A stretch of DNA of 42,668 bases from an uncultured Burkholderiales bacterium. Lineage in GTDB: Bacteria; Pseudomonadota; Gammaproteobacteria; Burkholderiales; Burkholderiaceae_C. The stretch is taken from positions 1 to 42,668 of the forward strand of contig CAIVGK010000249.1 in the NCBI GenBank assembly GCA_903905475.1, in the 5' to 3' direction. Below, in pieces: positions 17,401 through 27,462 of this stretch. The position numbers and the translations under genes were made by a program. Below the pieces are notes generated by a model, which saw nothing but the letters and a program-made list of their open reading frames with translations, was not told where the DNA came from and searched no databases. How positions within the stretch are numbered: position 1 is the stretch's first letter; each line of letters opens with the position of its first letter.

Positions 17401-18491
17401 TCCCACGGCCAGTCGGTGCCGGGCAGGTGCAAATTGGACACGGTGAAGCCGGTCAGGCCCGCCTTGGGTTTGGAGCCGCGGCCGGTGGCGCCTTCGTCGC
17501 GGATCTCGCCACCGGCGCCGGTCGAAGCACCCGGGAACGGCGAGATCGCCGTCGGGTGGTTGTGCGTCTCGACCTTCATCAGCACGTGGGCGAGTTCTTC
17601 GCGGCCGGCGTAACGCGGCGCGTTGGTGTAGCCCTCGGGCTGCCAGCGCTCGATGACGCCGCCTTCCATCACCGACGAGTTGTCGCTGTAGGCGATCACC
17701 GTGTGCTGCGGCGCCAGCCGGTGCGTGTTGCGGATCATCTGGAACAGCGAGTGTTCCTGCGGCTGACCGTCCACCGTGAACTGCGCGTTGAAGATCTTGT
17801 GGCGGCAGTGCTCGCTGTTGGCCTGCGCGAACATCATCAGCTCGACATCGGTCGGGTTGCGCTGCAAGCCGGTGAACGCATCCACCAGGTAATCGATCTC
17901 GTCGTCTGACAAGGCCAGGCCGAAATCGGCATTGGCCGCCGCCAACGCGGCACGGCCCTGGCCCAGCACATCGACTTGCGCCATCGGCGCGGCGGGTTGC
18001 TCGTCGAACAGGTGCTCGGCGCCTTCGCGCGTGAGCAGCACGCTTTCGGTCATGCGGTCGTGCAGCAGCGCGGCCACGGCCTGCAGTTCCTCCGCGCTGA
18101 GCGGTTTGCTGCCGCCGAGCAGGCCGGTCTTGAGCGTCAAACGGTATTCGGTGACGCGTTCGACGCGGCGGATGGCCAGCGCGCAGTTGTGCGCGATGTC
18201 GGTCGCCTTCGACGCCCACGGCGACACCGTGCCCAGGCGCGGCGCGATCACGATCAGCGCGCCGTCGGTGGGCCCGACGTAGGCGTCGCCGTAACGCAGC
18301 AGGCCTTCGAGCGTGTCGCGCGGGGCGCGCTCGAGCGGCGCGGCGCTGCTCACCCAGTGCACATGGCGCGCATGGACAGCGGTGATGCGTGGCACTGACT
18401 GCGACAGCCGGGCCAGCAGCGACGAGGCGCGAAATTCCGGGAGCGCATTGCCCCCTTCGAAGTGGAGCAGGTGCTGGGTCGGTGTGGTCAC
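14454..18491 (-). CDS. purL: Phosphoribosylformylglycinamidine synthase, one-chain form
   Basis: Fourth step of purine synthesis: ATP- and glutamine-dependent conversion of FGAR to FGAM. The 1345-residue protein has the PurS-like N-terminal region, the two AIRS-like synthase halves with the ATP-site motifs ([20 protein letters not shown]) and a C-terminal class I glutamine amidotransferase with nucleophile C1189 in GVCNGCQMM and the HPER histidine. I place the start at GTG 18491 ([14 protein letters not shown]); the frame is open another 272 codons upstream but that part is antisense to map. No good ribosome site is seen. Divergent from map, with a 96-base gap. Confidence 0.95.
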   Translation of the reverse strand: MTTPTQHLLHFEGGNALPEFRASSLLARLSQSVPRITAVHARHVHWVSSAAPLERAPRDTLEGLLRYGDAYVGPTDGALIVIAPRLGTVSPWASKATDIAHNCALAIRRVERVTEYRLTLKTGLLGGSKPLSAEELQAVAALLHDRMTESVLLTREGAEHLFDEQPAAPMAQVDVLGQGRAALAAANADFGLALSDDEIDYLVDAFTGLQRNPTDVELMMFAQANSEHCRHKIFNAQFTVDGQPQEHSLFQMIRNTHRLAPQHTVIAYSDNSSVMEGGVIERWQPEGYTNAPRYAGREELAHVLMKVETHNHPTAISPFPGASTGAGGEIRDEGATGRGSKPKAGLTGFTVSNLHLPGTDWPWERVAYGKPAHIASALQIMIEGPLGGAAFNNEFGRPNLAGYFRVYEQDVGAGAHAQRRGYHKPIMIAGGLGTIAASQTDKIAFAAGTLLIQLGGPGMRIGMGGSAASSMAAGANAVSLDFDSVQRGNPEIQRRAQEVINHCVALGQGNPILAIHDVGAGGISNAFPELVDGAGRGARFDLRQVPLEESGLSPKEIWSNESQERYVLALQPDLLPVFDAMCVRERCPYAVVGVATEAQQLVLADAPLDADLAVNPPSVLAIDMPMDVLLGKPPKMHRDVRRVAPVLPALDLADVALEAVAFDVLRHPTVASKRFLITIGDRTVGGLSHRDPMVGPWQVPVADCAVTLADHVGFRGEAMSMGERTPLAVIDAAASGRMAVGEALTNLLAAPFVLERVKLSCNWMAACGEPGEDAALYDTVRAVGMELCPALGISVPVGKDSLSMRTRWSEGGQTRQVTAPVSLIVSAFVTLDDVRGTLTPQLQSGDNTLILIDLGQGRNRMAGSMLAQVLNQTGNASDDGVPDLDDPAQLKSLIAAINELRAEGCLLAYHDRSDGGLWATVCEMAFAGHVGVSLNVDMLVTEGDGISDSRMDWGDSKNWAGQVGARRQELTLKALFSEELGAVIQVPTAVRNEVMQTLRRHGLSKHSHFIGKPNDRSMVEVWRDTKTVFTAPLRELQQAWDEVSWRIAQLRDNPACADAEHAAIGQADDTGLHVHLSFDAADNVAAPFIHTTRPKLAILREQGVNSQVEMSRAMALAGFDTYDVHMSDLQSGRARLDQFIGFVACGGFSYGDTLGAGEGWARSILFNPMLAEQFATFFARTDTFALGVCNGCQMMAALAPIIPGAQAWPRFTRNLSEQFEARLSLVEVLDSPSILLAGMAGSRLPVAVSHGEGRADFSQRGDANAVHRAMRFVDHAGQPTEAYPFNPNGSPGGLTAVTTPDGRYTALMPHPERVFRQVQLSWTNGDLGAASPWARLFGNARRWVG

Positions 18492-18574
18492 GCGGGGGGC
18501 TCTGGTGCGGGCGGGATGACCCGTGAGTGGCAAGGAAAGCCACGGGAATGCCCTTGATTTTAGGGGTCGGGTGA

Positions 18575-18580
18575 GATAAT
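18575..18580 (+). promoter_or_regulatory. Candidate extended -10 element of map (possibly leaderless)
   Basis: GATAAT preceded by TGA, seven bases before the map ATG at 18588. TTGATT at 18554-18559 could be a -35, although the spacing of 15 is short. Confidence 0.4.
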
Positions 18581-18587
18581 CAGGCGC

Positions 18588-19403
18588 ATGACGATCACCA
18601 TCAAAACCGCTGCCGACATCGAAGGCATGCGCATCGCCGGGCGGCTGGCCTCCGAGGTTCTGGACTACCTCACCCCCCACATCGTGCCGGGCATCAGCAC
18701 CGAAGCCATCGACAAGCTGGCTCACGACTACATGGTGGAAGTTCAGCAATGCATTCCGGCGCCGCTGAACTACGCACCGCCGGGCTACGCGCCCTTCCCG
18801 AAGTCGATCTGCACGTCGATCAACCAGCAGATCTGCCACGGCATTCCGAGCGACCGTCAGCTGAAAAATGGCGACATCGTCAACATCGACATCACCACCA
18901 TCAAGGACGGCTGGCATGGCGACACCAGCCGCATGTTCGTGGTCGGCGAAGGCTCGATCGCCGCACGCCGGCTGTGCCAGATGACCTACGACGCCATGTG
19001 GCGCGGCATCGCCAAGGTCAAGCCGGGTGCGCGGTTGGGCGACATCGGCCACTCGATCCAGACCTTTGCCGAGAACAACGGCTTTTCGGTGGTGCGCGAG
19101 TTCTGCGGCCACGGCATCGGGCGCAAGTTCCATGAGGACCCGCAGGTGCTGCACTACGGCCGCCCCGGCACGCTCGAGTTGCTGGTGCCGGGCATGGTGT
19201 TCACCATCGAGCCGATGGTCAACGCCGGGCGCCGCGAAATCCGCGAGGCCGGCGACGGCTGGACCATCGTCACGCGTGACCGTTCGCTGTCGGCGCAGTG
19301 GGAGCACACCGTGCTCGTCACCGAAACGGGCTACGAAGTGCTGACGCTGTCGGCCGGCAGCCCCGAGGTGCCGCAGTTCGTGCGCGAAGCCGCGACGGCC
19401 TGA
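18588..19403 (+). CDS. map: Methionine aminopeptidase, type I
   Basis: Removes the N-terminal methionine from nascent proteins. The five metal ligands are all present: D101 in NIDIT, D112 in GDTSR, H175 in [14 protein letters not shown]208 in FTIEPM and E239 in QWEHT; H84 in ICHGIP is the substrate-side histidine. The 271-residue length fits the type I enzyme without the extra zinc finger. The ATG at 18588 is the first start. glnD begins 21 bases after the stop, so the two form an operon. Confidence 0.97.
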   Translation: MTITIKTAADIEGMRIAGRLASEVLDYLTPHIVPGISTEAIDKLAHDYMVEVQQCIPAPLNYAPPGYAPFPKSICTSINQQICHGIPSDRQLKNGDIVNIDITTIKDGWHGDTSRMFVVGEGSIAARRLCQMTYDAMWRGIAKVKPGARLGDIGHSIQTFAENNGFSVVREFCGHGIGRKFHEDPQVLHYGRPGTLELLVPGMVFTIEPMVNAGRREIREAGDGWTIVTRDRSLSAQWEHTVLVTETGYEVLTLSAGSPEVPQFVREAATA

Positions 19404-19423
19404 TCGCCCGCACCGCGTCCCCC

Positions 19424-22096
19424 ATGACGCCGACCCGACCGCCAGCCGCGAGTGGCGGCCCTGCCCCGCTCAAGACACCCCGCGTCGATGGCCCGTCGAT
19501 CGGCGAGATGCGGCTGGCGTTCCGTGCCGGCAAGGAAGCGCTGATCCAGCACTTCGAGGCCGGCCGGCCCACCGCACAGTCGGCGGCGCGGCTGATGCGC
19601 GGCCTGTCGCGCCACGCCGACCTCACCTTGTCGCGGCTGTGGTCGCGCCTGGGCATGCCCACCGATGCGGCCTTGCTGGCGGTGGGCGGCTACGGCCGCA
19701 GCGAGTTGTTCCCGCACTCCGATGTGGACGTGCTGGTGCTGCAACCCTCGCCGACATTCGGTGACCCCGAGATGCAAGAGCGCATCAGCCTGGCGATCGA
19801 GGCGTTCATCACTGCGTGCTGGGACATCGGCCTGGAAATCGGCTCGAGCGTGCGCACCATCGAGGAATGCGTCATCGAGGCCGAGCGCGACGTGACGGTG
19901 CAGACCGCCTTGCTTGAAGCGCGCCGCGTGTGCGGATCGCGGCGCGGCTTCAATGTGTTTCGGCGCACCCAGGCTCAGGCCATGAACCCGCGCACCTTCT
20001 TGCGCGCCAAGAAGCTCGAGATGCGCCAGCGGCATCAGAAATTCGAGGACACGCCGTACTCGCTGGAGCCCAACTGCAAGGAAAGCCCCGGCGGTCTGCG
20101 CGACCTGCACGTGATCCGCTGGGTGGCGCGGGCGGCGGGCCTGGGACGCGCCTGGGGCGAACTCGCCGCCAGCGGTCTGGCCACCCCGTTCGAGCTGAAG
20201 CAGCTGCAGCGCAATGAAGGCCTGCTCAAGCTGATTCGCACCCAGTTGCACCTGGTGGCGGGCCGCCGCGAAGACCGTCTGGTGTTCGACCTGCAAGCCG
20301 CCATCGCCGAACGCTTCGGCTACGTCTCGCAGCAAGGGCAGCAGGCGTCCGAAGTGCTGATGAAGAACTACTACTGGGCGGCCAAGGCGGTGGTGCAGCT
20401 CAACCAGATCCTGATGCTCAACATCGAAGAGCGCATCAGCGGGCTGCAAAACGCACCCATGCGCCCGATCAACGATTACTTCCTGGAGCGCGACGGCACG
20501 CTCGAAGTCACCAGCGATGACCTGTACCGCAAGCATCCGGACGCGATCTTGCAAACCTTTCTGGCTTACCAGACCGAAGGCGGGCCCAAGGCGCTGTCGG
20601 CGCGCACGCTGCGTGCGCTGTACAACTCGCGCGACCTGATGAACGCGCAGTTCCGCGGCGACCCGGCCAACCGCGAAGCCTTCATGGGCATCCTCAAGGC
20701 GCCCATCGGCGACACCATGGCCTTGCGCCTGATGAACGAGACCAGCGTGCTGGGTCGCTACCTGTGGGTGTTCCGGCGCATCGTCGGGCAGATGCAGCAC
20801 GACTTGTTTCACGTCTACACCGTGGACCAGCACATCCTCATGGTGGTGCGCAACGTGCGGCGCTTCTTTGCGCCCGAACACGCCCACGAGTACCCGTTTT
20901 GCTCGCAGCTCGCGATGCAATGGGACAAGCCTCACGTGCTTTACATGGCCGCGCTGTTCCATGACGTGGCCAAGGGGCGCGGCGGAGACCACTCCGATCT
21001 GGGTGCGGTCGAGGCTCGGCGCTTTTGCCGCGAGCACGGCGTGGAGCGCGACGACGCGCTGCTGGTCGAATTCCTGGTCAAAGCGCACCTGACGATGTCG
21101 CGCGTGGCGCAAAAGGAAGACCTGAGCGACCCCGAGGTGATCAAGTCATTCGCGCAGATGGTGGGCAGCGAACGCCACTTGACCGCGCTGTACCTGCTCA
21201 CGGTGGCCGACATCCGCGGCACCAGCCCGAAGGTCTGGAACGCCTGGAAGGGCAAGCTGCTCGAAGACCTGTACCGCGCCACGCTGCGCGCGCTCGGCGG
21301 CGCACAGCCTCAGCTCGATGCCGAAATCGACGCCCGCAAGCAAGAAGCCCGGCACATGCTGAGCCTCGCGCTGCAGCCGCTGGGCGTCGAAACGCCCTTG
21401 TGGAAGACGCTCGAGATCAGCTACTTTGCCCGCCACGATGCCGGCGAGATCGCCTGGCACGCACGCACACTGCACCCGCACGTGGCGGCTGTGGTGCCGG
21501 TGGTCAAGGCCCGCGTGTCGCCCGTCGGCGAGGGCTTGCAGGTGGCGGTCTTCGTGCGCGACCGCCCGGACCTGTTCGCACGCATCTGCGGCTACTTCGA
21601 TTCGGCCGGCTTCAACATCCTGGACGCGAAAGTGCACACCACGCGCGCCGGCTACGCGCTCGACACCTTCCAGGTCACCAACCCGCTGCTCGAGTACTCG
21701 CGCGACGGCGCGCCGGCCGGTCAGTACCGCGACTTCATCTCGCTGGTCGAGACCGACCTCGTGCTGGCGCTGGCCTTCGAGGGTGCCCTGCCCGAGCCCA
21801 GCCGCGGGCGGATGTCGCGCCGCGTCAAGTCGTTCCCGGTCTCGCCGCGCGTCACCCTCACGCCCGATGACCGCGCACAGCACTGGCTGCTCGGCGTGTC
21901 GGCGAGTGACCGCTCGGGGCTGCTCTACGCCATCGCACGGGTGCTGGCGCGCCATCAGATCAACTTGCAGCTCGCCAAGATCAGCACGCTGGGCGAGCGC
22001 GTCGAAGACACCTTCCTGATCGACGGCGCCGCGCTGTCGCACAACCGCACCCAGATCGCCATCGAGACCGAACTGCTCGATGCGATTGCCGCCTGA
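19424..22096 (+). CDS. glnD: Bifunctional [protein-PII] uridylyltransferase / uridylyl-removing enzyme
   Basis: Senses glutamine and adds or removes UMP on PII proteins, setting nitrogen control. The 890-residue protein contains the nucleotidyltransferase motif [19 protein letters not shown] (catalytic D100 and D102), the GlnD-specific middle region, an HD phosphohydrolase domain (H513-D514 in [15 protein letters not shown]) and two C-terminal ACT domains that bind glutamine (near [16 protein letters not shown] and [17 protein letters not shown]). Its length equals that of E. coli GlnD. The start at 19424 follows map closely; in-frame codons upstream overlap map. Confidence 0.97.
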   Translation: MTPTRPPAASGGPAPLKTPRVDGPSIGEMRLAFRAGKEALIQHFEAGRPTAQSAARLMRGLSRHADLTLSRLWSRLGMPTDAALLAVGGYGRSELFPHSDVDVLVLQPSPTFGDPEMQERISLAIEAFITACWDIGLEIGSSVRTIEECVIEAERDVTVQTALLEARRVCGSRRGFNVFRRTQAQAMNPRTFLRAKKLEMRQRHQKFEDTPYSLEPNCKESPGGLRDLHVIRWVARAAGLGRAWGELAASGLATPFELKQLQRNEGLLKLIRTQLHLVAGRREDRLVFDLQAAIAERFGYVSQQGQQASEVLMKNYYWAAKAVVQLNQILMLNIEERISGLQNAPMRPINDYFLERDGTLEVTSDDLYRKHPDAILQTFLAYQTEGGPKALSARTLRALYNSRDLMNAQFRGDPANREAFMGILKAPIGDTMALRLMNETSVLGRYLWVFRRIVGQMQHDLFHVYTVDQHILMVVRNVRRFFAPEHAHEYPFCSQLAMQWDKPHVLYMAALFHDVAKGRGGDHSDLGAVEARRFCREHGVERDDALLVEFLVKAHLTMSRVAQKEDLSDPEVIKSFAQMVGSERHLTALYLLTVADIRGTSPKVWNAWKGKLLEDLYRATLRALGGAQPQLDAEIDARKQEARHMLSLALQPLGVETPLWKTLEISYFARHDAGEIAWHARTLHPHVAAVVPVVKARVSPVGEGLQVAVFVRDRPDLFARICGYFDSAGFNILDAKVHTTRAGYALDTFQVTNPLLEYSRDGAPAGQYRDFISLVETDLVLALAFEGALPEPSRGRMSRRVKSFPVSPRVTLTPDDRAQHWLLGVSASDRSGLLYAIARVLARHQINLQLAKISTLGERVEDTFLIDGAALSHNRTQIAIETELLDAIAA

Positions 22097-22153
22097 ACGC
22101 ACACACCATGTCCCCTGCCCGCATGAGCCCACTTCCGCGCCCGGCCTGACCCG

Positions 22154-23221
22154 ATGGCACTGACACCCATCGATGCAGCCACCTGCCTGGCGCAACTCGA
22201 CCGCTACGACGCCATCATCGACGCGCGTTCCGAAGGCGAGTTCGCGCTCGACCACCTGCCCGGTGCGCTCAACTGGCCCAGCCTCAACAACGCAGAGCGC
22301 GCGCTGGTGGGCACCGAATACAAGCAGATCTCACCGTTCGTGGCGCGCAAGCGCGGTGCGGCCCTGGTGGCACGCAACATCGCCGCGCACATCGAGCGCG
22401 ACGTGCTCGACAAGCCCAAGGACTGGCAGCCGCTGATCTACTGCTGGCGCGGCGGCCAGCGCAGCGGCTCGCTGTCGTTGGTGCTCAGCCAGATCGGCTT
22501 TCGGGTGCAGGTGATCGAAGGCGGCTACCAGGCCTACCGTCGCGCGGTGATGGCCGATCTCGAGAAACTTCCCGAGGGCCTGCGCCTGCGGGTGCTGTGC
22601 GGCAAGACCGGGTCGGGCAAGAGCCGGCTGCTCGCGGCACTGCAGTCACAAGGCGCACAGGTGCTCGACCTCGAAGGCATCGCCAACCACCGTGGCTCGG
22701 TGCTGGGGCTGGTGCCTGGCCAGCCGCAGCCCACGCAAAAACGCTTCGACAGCGTGCTGTGGGACACGCTGCGGCACCTGGATCCCGAACAGCCGGTGTG
22801 GGTGGAAAGCGAAAGCCGCAAGGTCGGCGAGCTGCGCGTGCCCGAGCAGTTGATCCACCACATGCGCGCATCGCCATGCGTGCGCGTCGAGTTGTCGGTG
22901 GCCGCGCGTGTGCGCTTGCTGATGGAGGACTACGACTTCTTCGTCAACGATGTGCCGGCGTTTTGCGAGCGGCTCAATGCGCTGCGCGCGCTGCGCGGCA
23001 ACGAGGTCATCAACGATTGGCAAGCCGCGGCCCACTCGGGACACATCGAAGGCGTGGTCGAGCAGCTGCTGACCACCCACTACGACCCGGTGTACCTGCA
23101 GTCGATGCAGCGCAACTTTGCGGATTTTCCGAACGCCACGCTGGTGGAGCCGGGGAATGGCGACCACGCCACCTTGCAAGAGGTGGCGCGCTCGCTGCTG
23201 GCGTCAGCCGAAGGCGGCTGA
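22154..23221 (+). CDS. mnmH: tRNA 2-selenouridine synthase
   Basis: Replaces sulfur by selenium at the 2-position of the wobble uridine in certain tRNAs through a geranylated intermediate. The N-terminal rhodanese domain carries the active cysteine C97 in IYCWRGGQRSGS; the C-terminal part has a P-loop GKTGSGKS at residues 150-157 and the YDFFVND motif. The 355-residue length fits MnmH/SelU. It needs selenophosphate from SelD, which is not in the window. It lies 57 bases after glnD, possibly in the same transcript, and converges on phaB with only 7 bases between. Confidence 0.93.
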   Translation: MALTPIDAATCLAQLDRYDAIIDARSEGEFALDHLPGALNWPSLNNAERALVGTEYKQISPFVARKRGAALVARNIAAHIERDVLDKPKDWQPLIYCWRGGQRSGSLSLVLSQIGFRVQVIEGGYQAYRRAVMADLEKLPEGLRLRVLCGKTGSGKSRLLAALQSQGAQVLDLEGIANHRGSVLGLVPGQPQPTQKRFDSVLWDTLRHLDPEQPVWVESESRKVGELRVPEQLIHHMRASPCVRVELSVAARVRLLMEDYDFFVNDVPAFCERLNALRALRGNEVINDWQAAAHSGHIEGVVEQLLTTHYDPVYLQSMQRNFADFPNATLVEPGNGDHATLQEVARSLLASAEGG

Positions 23222-23228
23222 CACCACC

Positions 23229-23966
23229 TCAGCCCATGTGCAAGCCGCCGTTGACCGAGAAGTCAGCGCCGGTGGCAAAGCCCGATTCGTCGGAGGCGAC
23301 CCACGACACCATCGAGGCGATGTCGTCGGGCGTGCCCAGCCGCTTGACCGGGATGCCGGCAATGATCTTGTCGAGCACGTCCTGGCGGATGGCCTTGACC
23401 ATCTCGGTGGCGATGTAGCCGGGGCTCACGGTGTTGACGGTGACGCCCTTGTTGGCCACTTCCTGCGCCAGCGCCATCGTGAAACCGTGCATCCCGGCCT
23501 TGGCGGCCGAGTAGTTGGTCTGGCCGAACTGGCCCTTTTCGCCGTTGACCGAGCTGATGTTGATGATGCGGCCCCAGCCCTTTTCGAGCATGTCCTCGAT
23601 GACCTGCTTGGTCACGTTGAACAAGCTGGTGAGGTTGGTCTCGATCACCGCATCCCAGTCGGCGCGGCTCATCTTGCGGAACATGCCGTCGCGGGTGATG
23701 CCGGCGTTGTTGACCAGCACGTCGATCGGACCGTGTTCGGCCCTGGTTTTTTCGAAGGCGGCGCAGGTGGAATCCCAGTCGCCGACATTGCCGACCGAGG
23801 CGTAGAAGGTGTAGCCCAGAGCGCTTTGCTCGTCGAGCCACTTGGTGAAGTCGCGGCTCGGGCCGCAACCAGCGATCACGACGAAGCCATCGCGGTGCAG
23901 GCGCTGGCACATGGTGGTGCCGATGCCGCCCATGCCCCCGGTCACGTAGGCAACTTTCTTGCTCAT
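23229..23966 (-). CDS. phaB: Acetoacetyl-CoA reductase (NADPH)
   Basis: Short-chain dehydrogenase that reduces acetoacetyl-CoA to (R)-3-hydroxybutyryl-CoA, the monomer for PHB. The 245-residue protein has the cofactor motif TGGMGGIG near residue 9, NNAG at 86-89 and the catalytic S139, Y152 and K156. The segment SSVNGEKGQFGQTNYSAAKA is characteristic of PhaB. ATG 23966 is supported by AGGAGA at good spacing. It is the last gene of the phaC-phaA-phaB operon, 46 bases after phaA. Confidence 0.95.
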   Translation of the reverse strand: MSKKVAYVTGGMGGIGTTMCQRLHRDGFVVIAGCGPSRDFTKWLDEQSALGYTFYASVGNVGDWDSTCAAFEKTRAEHGPIDVLVNNAGITRDGMFRKMSRADWDAVIETNLTSLFNVTKQVIEDMLEKGWGRIINISSVNGEKGQFGQTNYSAAKAGMHGFTMALAQEVANKGVTVNTVSPGYIATEMVKAIRQDVLDKIIAGIPVKRLGTPDDIASMVSWVASDESGFATGADFSVNGGLHMG

Positions 23967-24012
23967 GGATGTCTCCTGTGTTTCAAGGGGCCGGCGACCC
24001 GGCCCGTGGTGT

Positions 24013-25194
24013 TCAGCGTTCAACCGTCAGAGCAATCCCCATGCCGCCCCCGATGCACAGGCTGGCCAGACCCTTCTTCGCCTGGCGTTTTTGCATTTCG
24101 TGCAGGAGCGTGACCAGCACACGGCAGCCAGACGCCCCGATAGGGTGCCCGATCGCGATGGCGCCGCCATTGACATTTACCTTGCTGGTGTCCCAACCCA
24201 TTTCCTGATGGACGGCGCACGACTGGGCGGCAAACGCCTCGTTGATTTCCATCAAATCGAGGTCGGCGGCGTTCCAGCCCGCACGGGCCAGCGCGCGCTG
24301 CGAAGCCATGACCGGGCCCATGCCCATGATCGCCGGATCGAGGCCCGAGCTGGCGTAGCTGGCGATGCGCGCCAGCGGCGTCAGGCCCAGTGCCGAAGCG
24401 CGCGAGGCGCTCATCAGCACCACGGCGGCCGCACCGTCATTGATGCCCGAGGCGTTGCCGGCGGTCACGCTGCCGGCCTTGTCGAAGGCCGGACGCAAAC
24501 CCGCCAGCCCCTCGGCGGATGACTTCTGGTTAACGAACTCATCGGTGGCGAAGATCAGCGGATCGCCCTTGCGCTGCGGAATGCTCACGCCAACGATCTC
24601 GTCGTTGAAGCGGCCGGCTTGCTGCGCGGCGATGGCCTTGAGTTGCGACGCCAGCGCGAAGGCGTCCTGCGCCTCGCGCGAGATGCCGAACTGCTTGGCG
24701 ATGTTCTCGGCCGTGACGCCCATGTGATACAGGTTGAAGGCATCGGTCAGGCCGTCCGACAGCATGGTGTCTTGCAGCTTCCACTCGCCCATGCGCACGC
24801 CATCGCGCGAACCCGGCAGCACGTGCGGGGCGGAGCTCATGTTTTCCTGACCGCCGGCCACCACGATCTCGGCATCGCCGTCACGGATGGCTTGCACCCC
24901 GAGCACCACCGACTTCAAGCCCGATCCGCACAGCTTGTTGATGGTCATCGACGGCACGGTGTTGGGCAGGCCGGCGCCCATGGCGGCCTGCCGGGCCGGG
25001 TTCTGGCCGGTGCCGGCTTGCAGCACCTGGCCCATGATGACTTCGCTGACGCGGTCCCCGCTCAGGCCGGCGCGCCGGAGCACCTCGGCGATCACGGTCG
25101 AACCCAGCGCCGAAGCGGGGATCTTGGCGAGGCTGCCGCCGAACTTGCCCACGCCCGTGCGGGCAGCCGAAACGATGACGATGTCTGTGCTCAT
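24013..25194 (-). CDS. phaA: Acetyl-CoA C-acetyltransferase (beta-ketothiolase)
   Basis: Condenses two acetyl-CoA to acetoacetyl-CoA, the first step towards PHB. The 393-residue thiolase has nucleophile C89 in [11 protein letters not shown]350 in [10 protein letters not shown] and C380 in CIGGGMG, all at expected positions. The start [16 protein letters not shown] at 25194 has AGGAGA just upstream. It stands between phaC and phaB on the same strand; the 102-base gap to phaC has no gene and only a weak hairpin. Confidence 0.96.
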   Translation of the reverse strand: MSTDIVIVSAARTGVGKFGGSLAKIPASALGSTVIAEVLRRAGLSGDRVSEVIMGQVLQAGTGQNPARQAAMGAGLPNTVPSMTINKLCGSGLKSVVLGVQAIRDGDAEIVVAGGQENMSSAPHVLPGSRDGVRMGEWKLQDTMLSDGLTDAFNLYHMGVTAENIAKQFGISREAQDAFALASQLKAIAAQQAGRFNDEIVGVSIPQRKGDPLIFATDEFVNQKSSAEGLAGLRPAFDKAGSVTAGNASGINDGAAAVVLMSASRASALGLTPLARIASYASSGLDPAIMGMGPVMASQRALARAGWNAADLDLMEINEAFAAQSCAVHQEMGWDTSKVNVNGGAIAIGHPIGASGCRVLVTLLHEMQKRQAKKGLASLCIGGGMGIALTVER

Positions 25195-25296
25195 GAAATC
25201 TCCTGGAAAGTCGAGTGAATAACGGGGTAAGTCTGGTCTGGCGAAGTTGGTGGAACCGCCCCTGACGAACACAGCGCCAGGGGATGGAACCTGAAA

Positions 25297-27045
25297 TCAG
25301 GCCTTTTGGCGAACGTAGCGGCCAGGGGCTGCCTCGATCACCGGGTGCTGGCGGCTGCCCGGCGTCTGGGGCGCTGCAATGTGGCGGCCGGCCTGCGCTG
25401 CAAGCCAGGCAGACCAGTCGGTCCACCAGCTGCCCGGGTGTTCCTCGGCATTGTCCAGCCAGACGGTGGGGTCCGCTGGCACGGCTGCGGTGCCGCCGGT
25501 CCAGTAGCTGCGCTTGTTCTTGGACGGCGGGTTGATGACCCCGGCGATGTGCCCGGACGCTCCGAGCACGAAGCGCACCTTGCGTCGGGAGCCTGTGAGC
25601 ACTTGCGTGTTGCGGTAGGCCGCCTCCCACGGGACGATGTGATCCTCGCGCGAGCCGAACACGTAGACCGGCGCGTCGATCATGGACAAGTCGACCGGCT
25701 CGCCACTGACGCTGACGCCACCAGGCTTCATCAGGTTGTTCTCGAGGTAGGTCTGGCGCAGGTACCAGCAGAACATCGGCCCGGGCAGGTTGGTGCTGTC
25801 GCTGTTCCAGTACAGCAGATCGAACGCGGGCGGGGCTTCGCCCTTGAGGTAGTTGCCCACCACGTAGTTCCACACCAGATCGTTGGGGCGCAAGGCGCTG
25901 AAGGTGCTGGCGAGTTCCTTGCCTTTGAGCAAGCCGCCGCCATTCGGGCTGTCGGGGCCGATGGTGACCTCGCGCATTTGCACCATCGCCTCGTCGATGA
26001 AGACATCGAGGATGCCGGTGTCGCTGAAATCGAGCAGCGTGGTCAGCAAGGTGACGCTGGCCGCGGGCTTTTCGCCGCGCCCGGCGAGCACCGCCAGCGC
26101 CGTGGACAGCAAGGTGCCGCCGACGCAAAAACCCAGCGTGTTGATCTTGTCGACGCCGCTGATGTCGCGCACCACGTCGATCGCGCGAATGACGGCGTCT
26201 TCGATGTACTGGTCCCAGGTCACCTTCGACAGGCTGTCGTCGGGGTTGCGCCAGCTGACGACAAACACGCGATGACCCTGCGCCACCGTGTGCCGGATCA
26301 GCGAGTTGTCGGGCTGCAGATCGAGGATGTAGTACTTGTTGATGCAAGGCGGCACGAACAGCATCGGACGCTCGTGCACCTTGGGCGTGAGCGGCTTGAA
26401 TTCGAGCAACTGGAAGAGCTCGTTTTCGAACACCACCGCGCCTTCGGAGGTGGCGACGTTGCGGCCCACCTCGAACAGCGTTTCGTCGGTCTGCGAGACA
26501 TGCCCTTGCTGAACGTCGTGCCAGAAGTGCTGCAGCCCCTGGGTGAGGCTCTCGCCGTTGGTCTCGAGCGCCTTGCGCTGCGCCTCGGGGTTGAGCGCCA
26601 GATAGTTGCTGGGCGCCGCAGCATCAACCCACTGCTGCACCGCAAAGCGGATGCGCTGGCGGGTCTTTTCATCGCCCTGAACCTGATCGGCCAAGCCCAT
26701 CAGGGTGCGCGCGTTGAGCAGATACAACTGGGCCGTGAACTCGTTGGCGGGGCTGGACACCCAGTCGGGAGCGGCAAAGCGCCGGTCCTTCAGTGCCGCC
26801 TTGGCAACGCCTGGCTGGCCTGGCTGGCTTGGCTGCGCCGGGACGGCGGTGTGCAGCGCCTGATTCCACAGCGCGGTGGCCTGCTCCACGTAGTCCAGCT
26901 GCATTTGCGCGACGGACGGAAACGGCAGGCTCAGGCCGCCGAGCGACTTCAACGACTGGGCGGCCATTTCACCGAAGGCCTTGGCGGCCGCTTCGCTGTC
27001 GAGGTGCGAAGCAGCACCGTGCGAGGGGCTGGATTTGGTGTTCAA
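25297..27045 (-). CDS. phaC: Class I poly(3-hydroxyalkanoate) synthase
   Basis: Polymerises (R)-3-hydroxyacyl-CoA into PHB on the granule surface. The 582-residue protein has the lipase-like box GFCVGG with nucleophile C307, catalytic D468 in EDHIVPWE and H499 in GASGHIAG, plus the family pattern PPCINKYYILDLQP. The length is that of class I synthases. The start is a TTG at 27045: AAGGA lies about 8 bases before it and no ATG fits; the N-terminal 80 residues are variable, as usual. It heads the phaCAB operon. No phaR or phasin gene is seen nearby. Confidence 0.95.
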   Translation of the reverse strand: MNTKSSPSHGAASHLDSEAAAKAFGEMAAQSLKSLGGLSLPFPSVAQMQLDYVEQATALWNQALHTAVPAQPSQPGQPGVAKAALKDRRFAAPDWVSSPANEFTAQLYLLNARTLMGLADQVQGDEKTRQRIRFAVQQWVDAAAPSNYLALNPEAQRKALETNGESLTQGLQHFWHDVQQGHVSQTDETLFEVGRNVATSEGAVVFENELFQLLEFKPLTPKVHERPMLFVPPCINKYYILDLQPDNSLIRHTVAQGHRVFVVSWRNPDDSLSKVTWDQYIEDAVIRAIDVVRDISGVDKINTLGFCVGGTLLSTALAVLAGRGEKPAASVTLLTTLLDFSDTGILDVFIDEAMVQMREVTIGPDSPNGGGLLKGKELASTFSALRPNDLVWNYVVGNYLKGEAPPAFDLLYWNSDSTNLPGPMFCWYLRQTYLENNLMKPGGVSVSGEPVDLSMIDAPVYVFGSREDHIVPWEAAYRNTQVLTGSRRKVRFVLGASGHIAGVINPPSKNKRSYWTGGTAAVPADPTVWLDNAEEHPGSWWTDWSAWLAAQAGRHIAAPQTPGSRQHPVIEAAPGRYVRQKA

Positions 27046-27183
27046 GGGTGTGTTCCTTCTGGAGTCGCGCTCGAGGATGTGGCGTCTTGCGGCGAGGCTG
27101 GCAAACCCGCTGCGGGCTTGGACGCCGCTGGCGCAGGCCGGAGAATACAGACTGAAGGTTTCTCAACTCTGACAGGCAACACG

Positions 27184-27462
27184 ATGTACCTGGTGGCGAT
27201 TGCGTGGATGTATGTGGTCGTGATGATGGCCATTGTCGAAGCCGGCAGCCCCAACGGCACGGTCATCGGCGCCGTGTTCACCTTCTTGCTTTACGGCGCG
27301 CTGCCTTTGAGCATCGTGCTGTATGTCATGCGCAGCCCGTCTCGCAAACGCGCGCGGCTCGCCGCCGAGGCGCTCGCCACGCCGGTCTCGTCAGCCACGC
27401 AGCCAGATGGCAGCGACCATGCGACCGGTGAGGCGGTCACGGCGGAACGAAAAGAACCGTGA
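27184..27462 (+). CDS. Small two-helix membrane protein, function unknown
   Basis: A 92-residue product with hydrophobic helices at about residues 1-19 and 27-48, a basic stretch RSPSRKRAR and a polar tail, so probably a small inner-membrane protein. The ATG at 27184 has AGG seven bases upstream. It is divergent from phaC, and its last 72 bases overlap the 3' end of pgeF on the other strand. I do not recognise a family. Confidence 0.6.
   Translation: MYLVAIAWMYVVVMMAIVEAGSPNGTVIGAVFTFLLYGALPLSIVLYVMRSPSRKRARLAAEALATPVSSATQPDGSDHATGEAVTAERKEP

Noticed and set aside
14349-17909. Very long open frame (1186 codons, + strand) opposite purL
   Set aside because: It is the antisense of a well-conserved gene; the translation is rich in Ala, Arg, His and Gln without recognisable domains, a usual result of high third-position G+C.
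18492-19307. Upstream extension of the purL frame by 272 codons
   Set aside because: This part is antisense to map and the PurL family N-terminus starts at the GTG at 18491.
25220-25290. Hairpin CCCCTG...CAGGGG between phaC and phaA
   Set aside because: Six-base stem with a 13-base loop and no T-run; too weak to call a terminator or processing site.
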